Made by a program: the position numbers and the translations under genes | Source of the DNA: Chaenocephalus aceratus | Taxonomy: Eukaryota > Chordata > Actinopteri > Perciformes > Channichthyidae | DNA length: 64,000 nt | Direction of reading: 5' to 3' | Assembly (NCBI GenBank): GCA_023974075.1 | Contig: CM043800.1 | Location: 24,060,218 to 24,124,217, forward strand | The notes under the pieces: generated by a model | Database searches by the model: none | What the model was told of the DNA's origin: nothing | The model's input: the letters and a program-made list of their open reading frames with translations, nothing else | Shown here: piece by piece, positions 47,181-57,800 of the stretch | Numbering within the stretch: position 1 is the first letter of the stretch | Layout of the letters: every line of letters starts with the position of its first letter

Positions 47181-47745
47181 ATGCTATGGGTCTGTAGTTA
47201 CTGCCCATGATTAAGTACGTAAAATATGCGCACTTCGACCATGCACTGCGTGGGTGTAAAATTACTACAATCTGCTTGTAGAGTAATGTTCTAAGTGTGG
47301 GTCAGACATTCGAGATGGCCGGGTTCGAGTCTCGGAGTGGAATTTTTTTCTCTCCAGCTTTTTTTCTTATCTGTTTTGAATGACTTATAATCTTTGTATT
47401 TAATGGGGGGCTGTGGCTCAGTGGATAGTGTACTGGACTTCGAATCAGGTGATAGCTAGTTTGAATCCCACTGCAGTCAACATAGTCGTGTCCCTGGGCA
47501 AGACACTTCACCCTCAAATTAAGGTGGTAGCCTGTCTTCTGCGTTTCACAGCAAAGAAATGGGAGGGTATCATCCTCAGTATTAGTGTTGCTCCAGCTGA
47601 AAACTATACCCAACCATATCAAATTAATTGTACCACAAAATGGTTCTGAGACTTATTCAGAAATGTATACAAAGGTTCATCACAAACACTGCAGCATTTT
47701 CTGATTCTATTTCATTGCATGCTTCAGAATAGTATTATATATTGA
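47181..47745 (+). mobile_element. tRNA-derived SINE (V-SINE-like) and flanks
   Basis: From about 47,407 a tRNA-like head has an A box GTGGCTCAGTGGATAG and a B box AGTTTGAATCC, followed by GTGTCCCTGGGCAAGACACT, the central core shared by fish V-SINE-type elements. It ends near 47,640. A second B-box-like GGGTTCGAGTCTC at 47,320 has no clear A box. Neither is a functional tRNA. Confidence 0.6.
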
Positions 47746-50700
47746 CAGAGATGGGGTCGTTACTAAAAAAAAGTAATATATTACATATTACTTTTAAAAA
47801 AAAGTAATATATTACACTACTTCGTTACTCTCTACATAAAGTAACTCGTTACTTTACTCGTTACTTTACTCGCAGGGCCGGCCCGCCCCTCCCTGCAGGC
47901 AGATCACGCAGACTGCTAAAGTTTCAAATGTTCTCTTTAGTTCAGTTTCCATTGTCGCATAAGACTGATCCAGATCCTGAATGTTTTCCTATCTGACCAT
48001 GGCTGTCCTCTGTCTCCTGCTATCTGTATATTTTGCGCAGTCTATCTCTGCTCACGCTGTTGCGTCGGTGTGTTCTCCTGCGTGTTGGCCCGGGCCCGGC
48101 GCCACAAGGGGGCAAAAGGGGGCATTGCCCCCTCAGTTGTATTCTTTGCTCCCTCACTTTGAGCATCATTCATCCATCGAAAAGTAAAATAAATGTCACA
48201 ATTATTAAGGCGAGACACGGCAGGCAAAACATCGTTTTTCAAGTAGCCTACTGGTCAATTTTGAGATGTTGTGCTATTTTGATTCTATAACATGTTTTCT
48301 TTCAGGCTTTTGGAAGGAAAACGTACAAAATACACATTTAAGTGTTTATTTTACTATAGTTTGTCTATTTGCGTCTGTAGATTTCTCCTAAATTCACCAA
48401 AAGTTAGCATTCTAACGTAACATAAAGTACCGCGACCGCTGTGTGCACCATGTCAACAGAGATATCGTTGGAAAGCTGTGTCTCTCCTGCACAATCTCAT
48501 CAGATCCAAATATGGTCATTTCCTTTGTATCAGCAACCAATCGTGAAAGCACAAAGGGGTCTTAAACCAAGAAACGAAATCTCATTGGCTGGTGTCAATT
48601 TCTGACAACGTGATTCGTTCAGATGCGTCACGTGATGTGCTAAAACACTTCCTGGTTAGCTTTCCGCTAGAAATTGAAATCTCAAAATGGCAAAAGAACA
48701 GCGAAAAAAACGTTCACAGAGAAGACGACAACAATTGTCACTTGCACGAAGCAAGGTTATACAAAAAACAAATGACCCCGAACATGAAATGCCTTCACGG
48801 AGTGCGTCGATGCGCAAGCTGTCATCCAAAGAACATGAGGGTTTAGCTAGTGCCTCACTGCAATCTTTAAAGGTCGTTTTCTCAAAATGAGTTTTTTCTC
48901 CTACTCTGAGTTCGAAATTTCAACTTCAGTAGCACGTAGAGACACCAAACCTTCCAGTTATATTCCTATCAATATTATGAAGGCTTTTACAGAAGGGTTT
49001 GTTCATATATAATTCATAGCCTGAATTTATACAACATTGTACACCTAAAAACATGGCGGAAATGGATATTTTAGGGCTGTTGACAGTATTTTCTGATTTA
49101 TGGAGTGATAAAAAGAGATATCCAATATCCCTTCTGTAAAAGCCTTAGATACTAATATGACTACAAAATGAAACAATAATTTTGAATCTGGCTTTATCCA
49201 AAGTTCAGATTTCGATTCCTGAAATGTGTTAAAATATGTGCATATTTAATGAGATAATCGTTAATTTGCATATTTAAACATGCTATTTCAGAAAACTTGT
49301 AATACAAAAGACAATTGCCTTATTGCACATTCTCAACAAAGTAACGACATGACTCCCAATATTAATGGAAATGCTTTTATGGAAAAAACAGCGCTGGAAA
49401 GAGCAAATAGAGTGAAATGAGGCATGGCTAAAATGCAGGATCTTTTTGGTATTTTGAAAAAAACCAACTATATTTATATACTTTATATAGGTCGATACAG
49501 TAGCCCCTTTTTTAAAATAGTTTTTATAGGTGTTCCTATCTGTTTTGTGTAGGGTGGTTCTACAAGCAAGTCAATGCATTCATTGGGTGGTATCAGAGAG
49601 TTGCACAGGTCTGTAAATGCAATGAAAACAATTGGCCACAGCAAATCATTTATATTAAACATGTAATTTTTACTTTTGAATACTTCAGTACAAAGGATGT
49701 ATCGAATAATTTAAGTGATATATGTGTACACCAGAGGTCGCGTTAACCGAATATTTTTTTTAACAATGACGGACAAATCTGAAAGCAATCCGTCATTTTG
49801 ACAGATTAGAACAAACTCGGAACAGCGCCAAAGTCTCCCCGCAGCGAGGCTCCGGTGTTATGCTGTGTTATGCATGCCCTCCAAAAAGGAAATCATACCG
49901 TTTCCAAACCTAACTGTGCCGTACAAATCATTGAAATGTCTGTGAGTTTTGGCTTTACGCTGTGCACGCTCCTGCGAGGTGCAGCAGCCATGCATAACAC
50001 GGCGCATGTGAACTGTCCCCCCCAAGTAACAGTTCACGCTTTAACATACAACGACCCCTGATAGATCTCGCGAGAATGTGTATAAATATATATTGATGCA
50101 TTTTCATAACAAAACAATGGGGTTGCTAAGCCGTTGCTAGGCCAGTTGTTGGAGTTGCTATAGCAATTACATTTCCATTCAACTCTCTGGTTGGTCTGGT
50201 GGTATCTTGCCTTTGAATTCACTGAACACGGGAAATTACAATCCTGCCGTCGGTCCTGCCGTCCTCTCTAGTGTCATGATGAGGTTCAGGTAAAGCACGG
50301 TTAATTGATTGACTCAATAATATAATACATGACTTTGAGAGTAGGCAATCTAGGCATATTAACACAATTAATTAAACACACTTATCACGGCGACGGTGTA
50401 CTGAGATTATTATTTTCTCATTTTTTTTGCTAGGGGGGCCTTAGTGGCTGCGGGGCCCTAAGCGGCCGCTTATGTCGCTTAATGGGTCGGGCCAGCTCTG
50501 ACCGTATCGGTACAATGAACGACATCTAGTGACGGATTTTGGAACATTGATCTGATTTTTCTCATGGCAGTTAGAGACAAACCAGGGGACTGTCCATTTG
50601 GTGTAGTATTTGATCTAATATTACATTTGGTTTATATATTAGTCACTTTGTTATGAAATGCCAGGTTTTAGGCCTTGATTTAAACATTCAATCCTGGAAA

Positions 50701-51130
50701 TAAAAAAATCCCCAGATTATTTGTTTTTTAATCCTGATATAGAGTAGATAGTAAATCTGATAGGAAGACGAGTTAAGGGATAGAAGAGAAACGGTTATGG
50801 TATAATTACAGAGCCTGTCAATTTATACATTGAGGAAATCAATGTTAGTCTGTTAACCAAAGTGCAGCCATCTGATAATATACTATCTATCGTTAAAGAT
50901 CAGAGGAAAAGAACAGAATGAGAGGGGTCAACCCAGAATACAAATAAAGAAGCAAAGACATTGTAGAGCAGTGAGAAGGAAAAACGCTTGGTGTGTCAAT
51001 TCATTACATTGCCAGGATTTTTCGATGTTGTGAGAAAAAAAAACGCCCCCTCGTATTTTTTTATCAGCCCCCTCAGTAATTTCGTCCTGGAGCCGGGCCT
51101 GTTACTTTGTACACGTTACACCCAACTCTG
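47746..51130. mobile_element. hAT element with 8-bp target duplication TATATTGA, 3.4 kb
   Basis: TATATTGA flanks both sides (47,738-47,745 and 51,131-51,138). The ends CAGAGATGGGGTCGTTAC and GTTACACCCAACTCTG are imperfect inverses, and subterminal AGTAAT/ATTACT repeats follow. The middle holds other insertions, including GC-rich GGGCCGGCCCG termini near 47,876 and 51,095. No intact transposase was recognised. Confidence 0.8.
48687..48890 (+). CDS. short basic ORF, unrecognised
   Basis: A 67-codon frame starts MAKEQRKKRSQRRRQQLSL and is rich in Lys/Arg/Gln, like the N-terminus of a nuclear or DNA-binding protein. It lies inside the 3.4-kb hAT element and may be the first exon of a transposon gene. 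There is no downstream partner. Confidence 0.25.
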   Translation: MAKEQRKKRSQRRRQQLSLARSKVIQKTNDPEHEMPSRSASMRKLSSKEHEGLASASLQSLKVVFSK

Positions 51131-51138
51131 TATATTGA

Positions 51139-52145
51139 TATATAGTGCTTGTGAAGGAAGAGGGACATAATATCACAAAACAATTAATGATGATGATTAT
51201 TTCAGCCATATGTATAAAAGTGTTAATATCTATGAGATTTAAAGTAATAATAATAATAATTCCCTGCAAAAGCACTAATAACAATACAATAATGGCAAAA
51301 ATAGCAATTCGATATATAGTACAAATCAATCATTGTCATGTGAAGCAAGGAGTGGTTGGACCCAAATGCAGAGACTGGAGACAGCAGAAAACTTAACAAA
51401 AATGTATATTTAACAGGCAGAACAGGAACTCAAGTAACAACAATCAACACGGAAAAAACAGAACTTCATGACATAGACAAACAAGGAACCGACAAGAACA
51501 GGACAGAAAACCATGACTTATATATACAAACAGGGTGACGAGGGGATGAAGTGCAAGTGGACACACAACACAGTGTAGTTCCCAGTGTATGCCATGGCAC
51601 ACGTGTATGACATACATCCCAGGTTTTAGAACACCAAATGTATAACTTTATCAGTTTTAAAAAATAAATAAACGAACCTGAAAACGTGATCAATTCCCAA
51701 TGATACATTATATTTTCACCAGAGTTTTACATGATCCGTTGCTAGGTTTTAGATTATCAGTAGGTAAAAGTGGTATCACAATTAGTCCGTCGGAATATTT
51801 TATTACATTATGCCCAGGTACTCACAAGAACATATCCTAAATGTCTAAGAACATCCAGAGATTACATTATAAACTTAATTTTAGCCTCTTCACCTCATTG
51901 GAGTCAAGAATTACTGTCAAGCTCACCAAGTAACAGATCGCGTATGAAGACTGAATGAAAATGGATAGATACATGTTGAAAAGCATTGTAATTAGTAAAA
52001 GAAACAAGTGCATTTTTTATACTTCATGCATATATTAATAGCATTTCAAGCTGTGCATGTTCTCAGGCAGCAATGCATATGTGCATTTATCTGTAGCTTT
52101 TTTTTGTTGCTTTCCTACAGTATGTGCTTGTACCGTGGCACTAAT
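51139..52145. other. intergenic, nothing recognised
   Basis: Short chance ORFs only. The stretch 51,350-51,540 is A-rich and repeat-like but has no visible ends. Confidence 0.4.
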
Positions 52146-52320
52146 GAACAATGTTAAACTCAGGGATATCATGTTTGGACCTCATACTTGTGACGGATAG
52201 TTCAGTTAAATCGTGTGAATGGTATGTAAAAAGTGACTGTACCATAGGAAGTGATCATTACCCAGTAACATCACACTTGTGTAAATGGAGGGAGAAGATG
52301 ATAGTGTATAGACTATCACA
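52146..52320 (+). pseudogene. LINE endonuclease C-terminal fragment
   Basis: The frame SCLDLILVTDSSV and TIGSDHYPVTSHL carries the Ser-Asp-His motif near the end of AP-type LINE endonucleases. It runs into the right arm of the inverted repeat. No RT follows. Confidence 0.55.
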
Positions 52321-52625
52321 TGTCTTAGAACAAAGAGGGTTACTGAGTGGAACGAGTGGTGTCATAAATGTTGTATTTAATATGTTAATATATTGTTTAA
52401 TGTTACACTTCACACAAGTCACGACTGTTTGCCGTTAATGTCGTTGCCGTGTGTAACGTTAGTTTATATAATGTGCAGCGCTTCAAACAGTGTGCTGCCT
52501 TAAAGCATTTTGTTATAATTTGTTTGCAGTTCAAAAAGTCACTACTAGGAGTGCTAATGGTATTGTTATCTTTAAATTCGCCGTTCTCAGCCTCACTTCC
52601 GGTTTAGCGTTAGAGAAACCATAGA
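52275..52625. repeat. right arm of a large inverted repeat (partner 45,735-47,180)
   Basis: It is the inverse of the left arm, from CACACTTGTGTAAATGGA to CCGGTTTAGCGTTAGAGAAA, and has no hAT insertion. It therefore shows the pre-insertion state of the left arm. Confidence 0.75.
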
Positions 52626-52699
52626 CATATAAAGAGTAGACGATAGTAGTGATACCAATGCCATGTCAATCTCATTAGTATGCAGAAAAAGTGACAGGT

Positions 52700-52880
52700 C
52701 GCCCCGCCCCTTTTTGACCGGAAGTCCCGCCTTTTTATTTTATTTTGAAAACCGGAAGTCCCGTCTCATTATACCGGAAGTCCCGCCTTTTTATTTTTAT
52801 TTTGAAAACCGGAAGTCCCGTCTCATTATACCGGAAGTCCCGACTCGTTCGACCGGATGTACCGCCACCGCTTCCGGTTT
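52700..52880. repeat. cluster of ACCGGAAGT motifs in a tandem repeat
   Basis: ACCGGAAGT starts at 52,717, 52,751, 52,773, 52,808 and 52,830; a variant ACCGGATGT is at 52,852 and an inverse CTTCCGGT near 52,871. They lie on about two copies of a 57-bp unit. The motif matches the consensus of ETS/GABP transcription factors. Function is not shown. Confidence 0.75.
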
Positions 52881-53141
52881 ACAAAATAAAATTAAAATTA
52901 AATTAAAATTAAAAAAATGAGAAAAATTAAATGCCGTTGTTTTCAATCAATTAATATACATAGGATATATGCCCCGCCTCCTAACCACTTCCTGTGTGGT
53001 TAATCCTGTATATAGTATTGAATGTAACTTGCAAATAACATGAAATTAATCTAAAGTAAAGCATCTAAAAAAATGTATATTTAAACCTCTCTATTTTTGC
53101 GAACAGGACAGGAGGGGAGAAAACATATGGTGGAGGAGGGG

Positions 53142-53179
<38 letters not shown>
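53142..53179. repeat. (AC)n microsatellite
   Basis: About 19 uninterrupted AC units about 70 bp left of the Polinton inverted repeat. Confidence 0.95.
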
Positions 53180-53180
<1 letters not shown>

Positions 53181-53258
53181 TCCCCGCCCCTCACCCCTCT
53201 CCCTCTGTCTAAATAAAAAGCCAGCTTCACTCTTAAATATTTTTCAAGTCGAGAGAAA

Positions 53259-53348
53259 ATGGCCAAGAGACGTCTTGATATGAATTTAATCAGCGAGACA
53301 CCGGTGACAACTTACAACCATCCGTTGGGTGCTCCAAATCAAAAGTAA
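53259..53348 (+). CDS. 29-residue ORF in the Polinton left repeat
   Basis: The ATG at 53,259 opens MAKRRLDMNLIS and ends in TAA at 53,348; an AAAAGTAAAG donor-like site overlaps the stop, so it could be a first exon. The inverse copy at 63,901-63,990 is identical except for one third-position, synonymous change. Function is unknown. Confidence 0.4.
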   Translation: MAKRRLDMNLISETPVTTYNHPLGAPNQK

Positions 53349-53569
53349 AGCATATAAAAAACAGATATTTTAAAAAGTCAGCCTTTTTTGTTAAAGGATA
53401 GGGGAGGGGGAAAAAACCCCCAAACCCCCTATGGAGGAACCGTAAACCCCCTATGGAGACAACCATGTGGTAATTAGAGGGAGGTAGGTAATATACTTAA
53501 ATATATATAGAAAGTCAGAGAATATTTATCAGAGGATAACGCATATACATTTTATACAAGTCGACACGA

Positions 53570-53990
53570 GTGGATTTTGTAAGAAAACAGAGTTTTCGTA
53601 CTCAGACCGCTGCAACATTTTCAAGCAGATCTCTGCGATATGCAGTCGCTGTCCGAATATAATGATGACTTTAATTATTTGTTAACAGTCATAAATGTAT
53701 TTAGAAAAAACCTGTGCTCAAACATTAAAAAGAAAAAAGAAGGGTAAGGTTACCAAAGCTTTTTGATACAGTTTTTAACACACAGCGAGATCCCTAAAAA
53801 AAAAAAAGTTACAAACAGCTGCGGGGTAAGAATTCTTTACTAAAGTTTTTTCAAAACTTGTTGAAGAAAAGAGGTATTGCACATTATATAACCGCCAGTG
53901 ACATAAGGCATGTACGGTAGAAAGATTTAACCGTACGCTGAAAACTAAAATGTGGAGGTATTTTACAGCTAAAAACACTCCTAGACCTAA
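53570..53990 (+). pseudogene. Polinton integrase remnant, left copy
   Basis: Pieces of a retroviral-type DDE integrase core are visible: MQSLSEYND near 53,640, YLLTVINVF after it, then LLKKRGIAHYITASDI near 53,865-53,910. A one-base deletion follows ASDI, so VERFNRTLK-type sequence is out of frame. The first catalytic Asp region is degraded. This copy cannot make a functional enzyme. Confidence 0.7.
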
Positions 53991-53992
53991 AA

Positions 53993-54891
53993 AAAAAAAG
54001 TATTTGCCCCGCCATAAAAAACCAATATAACGCTAATTTGTTAAACAGGAATAACCCTATTGGCTGTTTCTAGAGTCATTTACATATTGCCTAGTCTATA
54101 TAAGTATATTCCGAACATCTAAACAGCCTCTCTCCACTTTTCCTCCATCAGACAAAGATATATGGTAAGTACTTTTATTTTTAATGTTATAATATCATGT
54201 AGTTAGTTAATGCTGTTTGATGTGTGTTAAAGAACCTCTATGCAGCTGTTGGTTTTTCTATTATATAACAACCGTATATTGCAATTTTTTAAGAAGCTTT
54301 TAATGAAGTATCCTTCTAAATACAAAATACATGATGAAGCCCTCAAGTAAAATGAAGGATAGATTCATGTGAAAGTATCCAGAATAACGTTTTTTAACAT
54401 ACGTGCTCCAACAGGTGACTGTGGCCATCCTGCAGATTGAAATGGTCTCAGCTCGGATCTCTGCATCAAGTCAGGCTTGACAAACTCTATAAAGACTGTG
54501 CTTGAGAATTAAAAACTACCAGGTAAAAAAATAAATGCTTTCTATGTTTGCTTTTTACAATATGATAACTAAGTGATTTTTTCTTGTTAAATGTATAAGT
54601 CTGGGTATTTCGAAAACATACTCATACCTTCTTCTCTTTTATTTCTCTATCTTTTTTCTCTATAGACCATCCCTGCCCCGTTACCAAAGGACAGACGCTG
54701 TTTTGTTAAGGTCTGCTTTTTAAGGCTACACCATCTGGTTATAACTGTTATTGATGTATCAGCCTGGTATGTTGACTTTACGTACATAAGATGTAGAAGC
54801 AAAGTGAAATGTTTCTTCAGCGATGCCCCAACTATTTCTGATTTTTTGTTTTTTTTTTGTGGGGAGGGTGATTTCCTAAAAAAGATCAAGC
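53993..54891 (+). promoter_or_regulatory. polymerase gene promoter and likely spliced leader
   Basis: TATATAAG lies at 54,097-54,104. A good donor (ATG|GTAAGTAC) follows at 54,164/54,165, and acceptor-like CTCCAACAG and TTTCTCTATAG sites lie near 54,414 and 54,665. This suggests a spliced 5' leader for the ORF at 54,892. Splicing is an inference. Confidence 0.45.
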
Positions 54892-57800
54892 ATGGATGAT
54901 TCTTTTATCGAGGGTTTACCGGACACTGGTGATTTATACAATGATGAGGGCTTTGTGTATGAAGACATGTCATTTCCGCATTGTTCAAACAGTAACAGTG
55001 AACTAAATCACGCTATAACAGATGTAGGCGAGGCAGTGTCCTTGACAGAAACAAATCCATTTACAGATGTAGAAAGGTCTCTTATCGAAGGTTTACATGA
55101 TATAACTGAAATATGTAGCGATGATGATGATGAATTCAGATATGGAGGCCTGTCATTTACACAGTATTCAAACAGCAACAGTGAGCTAGATCACACCATA
55201 ACAGATGTAAGAGAGGCTGTATCCTCGACAGAAACAAATCCTGATATAGATATAGAAAAATCTTTTATCGAAGGTTTACCTGATACACTTGAAATATGCA
55301 GCGATGATGATGATGATTTCAGATATGGGGACATGTCTTTTCCGCCGTGTTCAGGCAACAACAGTGAGTTGTATGACGGGGGTTCAGCTGTAAACGATAG
55401 GCCATGTGAGTTAAATGCCGGAGGCTCAGCTGTAAACGAGCCCCCCGCCTTGTCAGAAACAAATTCAAGCAGTCCAACAAAAACATTAGACGGTGTCTTG
55501 GATTGGGTGATAGACTGTTACGAGGACCGGGGGGTTTTAGATCAGCCTCTAGATAATAACCTCATTCTGAACGGACAAAATAACAAAGACGTTAGCCTAC
55601 CCGTTTCCAGCATACAATATGACGGGTGTGTTAATGACAACTCGAATGACCCAGAATCACCCTTTTGCTCCATGCAGAGTAGCGGATATGTTGATCAGAA
55701 TGACACCCCGAATGCTTATGAATCACAAGGTCCCCTGTCGCAGCATGGAGGAGAAGGCAATGCCTCTGAATCACAAGGCCCCATGTCACAGCATGGAGGA
55801 GAAGGCAATGCTTCTGAAACACAAGGCCCCCTGTCACAGTATGGAGGAGGCACAAGCAGAGATGCCGAGCCAAGTGTTTTCTCTCGACCTATATTCAATA
55901 ACACAGAAATGAGACAGTCTTTAGTCCTACCGCCTATTAGGGCTGAGGCAGACTTTGGAGTCTATTTTGAGGGTCTGATGAACAATGTGCATAGCATGTT
56001 TGCATATGCTTTTGCACGGGCAGAGAGAGAAGATATCGTGCAGATTGAACTACATGGTGAACAACTAAGGGGTAACGTGTCAGCGATTTTAAATGGTCCT
56101 GATGACAGTCTGGATGTTTTTGAGGAGGGGTTGTTCAACACTATGCAATCGAATCTGGTTTTATTGGCTGAAAGCAACATGGAGCTAGTGATTCAAACTG
56201 TACAGTCCCCCCGCGGAGGGGTTCATGGTAAACGGTTGATTAGTAAAATGTTAGACAATGAGATTGTTAAAAAGAAGAGGCGTTTTCTTTACGTTGTTCA
56301 GAACTCATCCAACCAACTGTGTTTTGCTATTAATTTAGCTCTGTTATTAAACGATAACCTCAACGATTATGAAGGGATTGAGCGGGGTAAAGAGATTCAA
56401 AAGAGGGCGGGTTTGACAGATCATACAGCTGTGACATTCAGCGATATTGATAAATTCGAAGATATTTTAAAATGCAAGATAGTGGTATTTTACCGAAGCA
56501 ATGATGATGATCGTACCCTCTGTAAATTCCAGACAGACACCCCCAAAAGAGATAAAACTGTGTTTTTATTCCTCTTTCAGAACCACTACTATGGTGTCAA
56601 GAACTTGAAGGGGTTTTTAGGTTCTTCATACGTCTGTGAACATTGTTATACAGGTTACAGCTCTCAATGGAGTCATTCCTGTACTGGTCATTGCTATGTC
56701 TGCCTAGACCCCTCATGCACTCAAGATGAGTTTAAACCCATCTTTTGTAAAGACTGCAACAAAACATGCCGTACAGCCGGCTGTCATTCTCGACATAAAG
56801 AACAGAAACAGAGGTTAACAGACCTTGCTAGCAACTGTGATTTACACAAAAAGTGTGTAGATTGTAGACTCTCTTACTACACCCCCAAGAGTACAGCAGA
56901 TAAAACACACAAGTGTATGACGAAAAAATGTAAAACATGCTGGGAAAAATTACCATCTGCTTCCAAGGTCGAGTGTGAAGCACATTTGTGTTACATAGGA
57001 GTGCTGCCTAAAGAGACAGAATACAATGACAACATTGTGTTTTATGATTTTGAAACAATGGCTGGGGCAGATGGGGTACATATACCTTTCTTGGTGTGTA
57101 CAAAAACCTTGAGGGGTGAAATTTGGGTCGGCGAGGGAGTCAACTGTGCACAGCAGTTTCTGACTCACTTTAGACGCACAAAGTTCAAGAATGCAACATT
57201 CATCGCTCACAATGCTAGAGGTTTTGACAGCTATTTCATTATCAACGCAATGATTGCACAGGGGTTAAAACCCCCGTTAACAATGCAGGGAAGTAAAGTG
57301 ATCTCTTTTACTGACAAGGATTTCGGGCAAAAATACATAGACTCACTGTCTTTTCTGTCTATGCGTTTAGCAGATATGCCAAAAGCTTTGGGGTTTGGAG
57401 ATAAAATCAAAGGATACTTCCCTCACGGTTTCAGCTCCAAGGCTAACCTGAGTTATATAGGCCCTTATCCGCCCGCACACTGTTATGGGGTTGAACGCAT
57501 GACAACTGGTGAAAAGAGTGACTTTTTCACATGGTATGAGACGGTACGCCAGGGTATTTTTGACTTCCGAGAGCAGGCAATGCTTTACTGCAAAAACGAT
57601 GTGGACATTCTTGCCCAGGGGGCCACATTATTTCGGAAAGGTTTTCTCGGGGAGACAGGAGTTGATCCTTTTAGTCGCTCGACTATAGCTTCTGCCTGTA
57701 TGAAAGTTTTTACCACAAACTTTCTATCGCCTAAAACCTTAGCAATTCCCCCACCCGACGACTACCGCCGTGAAAACAAGACGTACTCAGATGCAGGTGT

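Larger units (their letters stand above)
53249..53992 (+). repeat. Polinton long inverted repeat, left
   Basis: It matches the inverse of 63,256-64,000 with a few substitutions and indels. The inner edge is CCTAGACCTAAAAA. It may extend left of 53,249, but the window end prevents comparison. A TATA-like TAAATAAAAAG (53,210-53,220) precedes the first ATG. Confidence 0.85.

Noticed and set aside
47407..47480. Possible tRNA gene
   Set aside because: A and B boxes are present but the cloverleaf is degraded and a SINE core follows, so it is a SINE head.
55619..55912. 97-codon ORF rich in MEEKAMPLNHKAPC repeats
   Set aside because: It is an alternative frame over the tandem repeats in the polymerase N-terminus.
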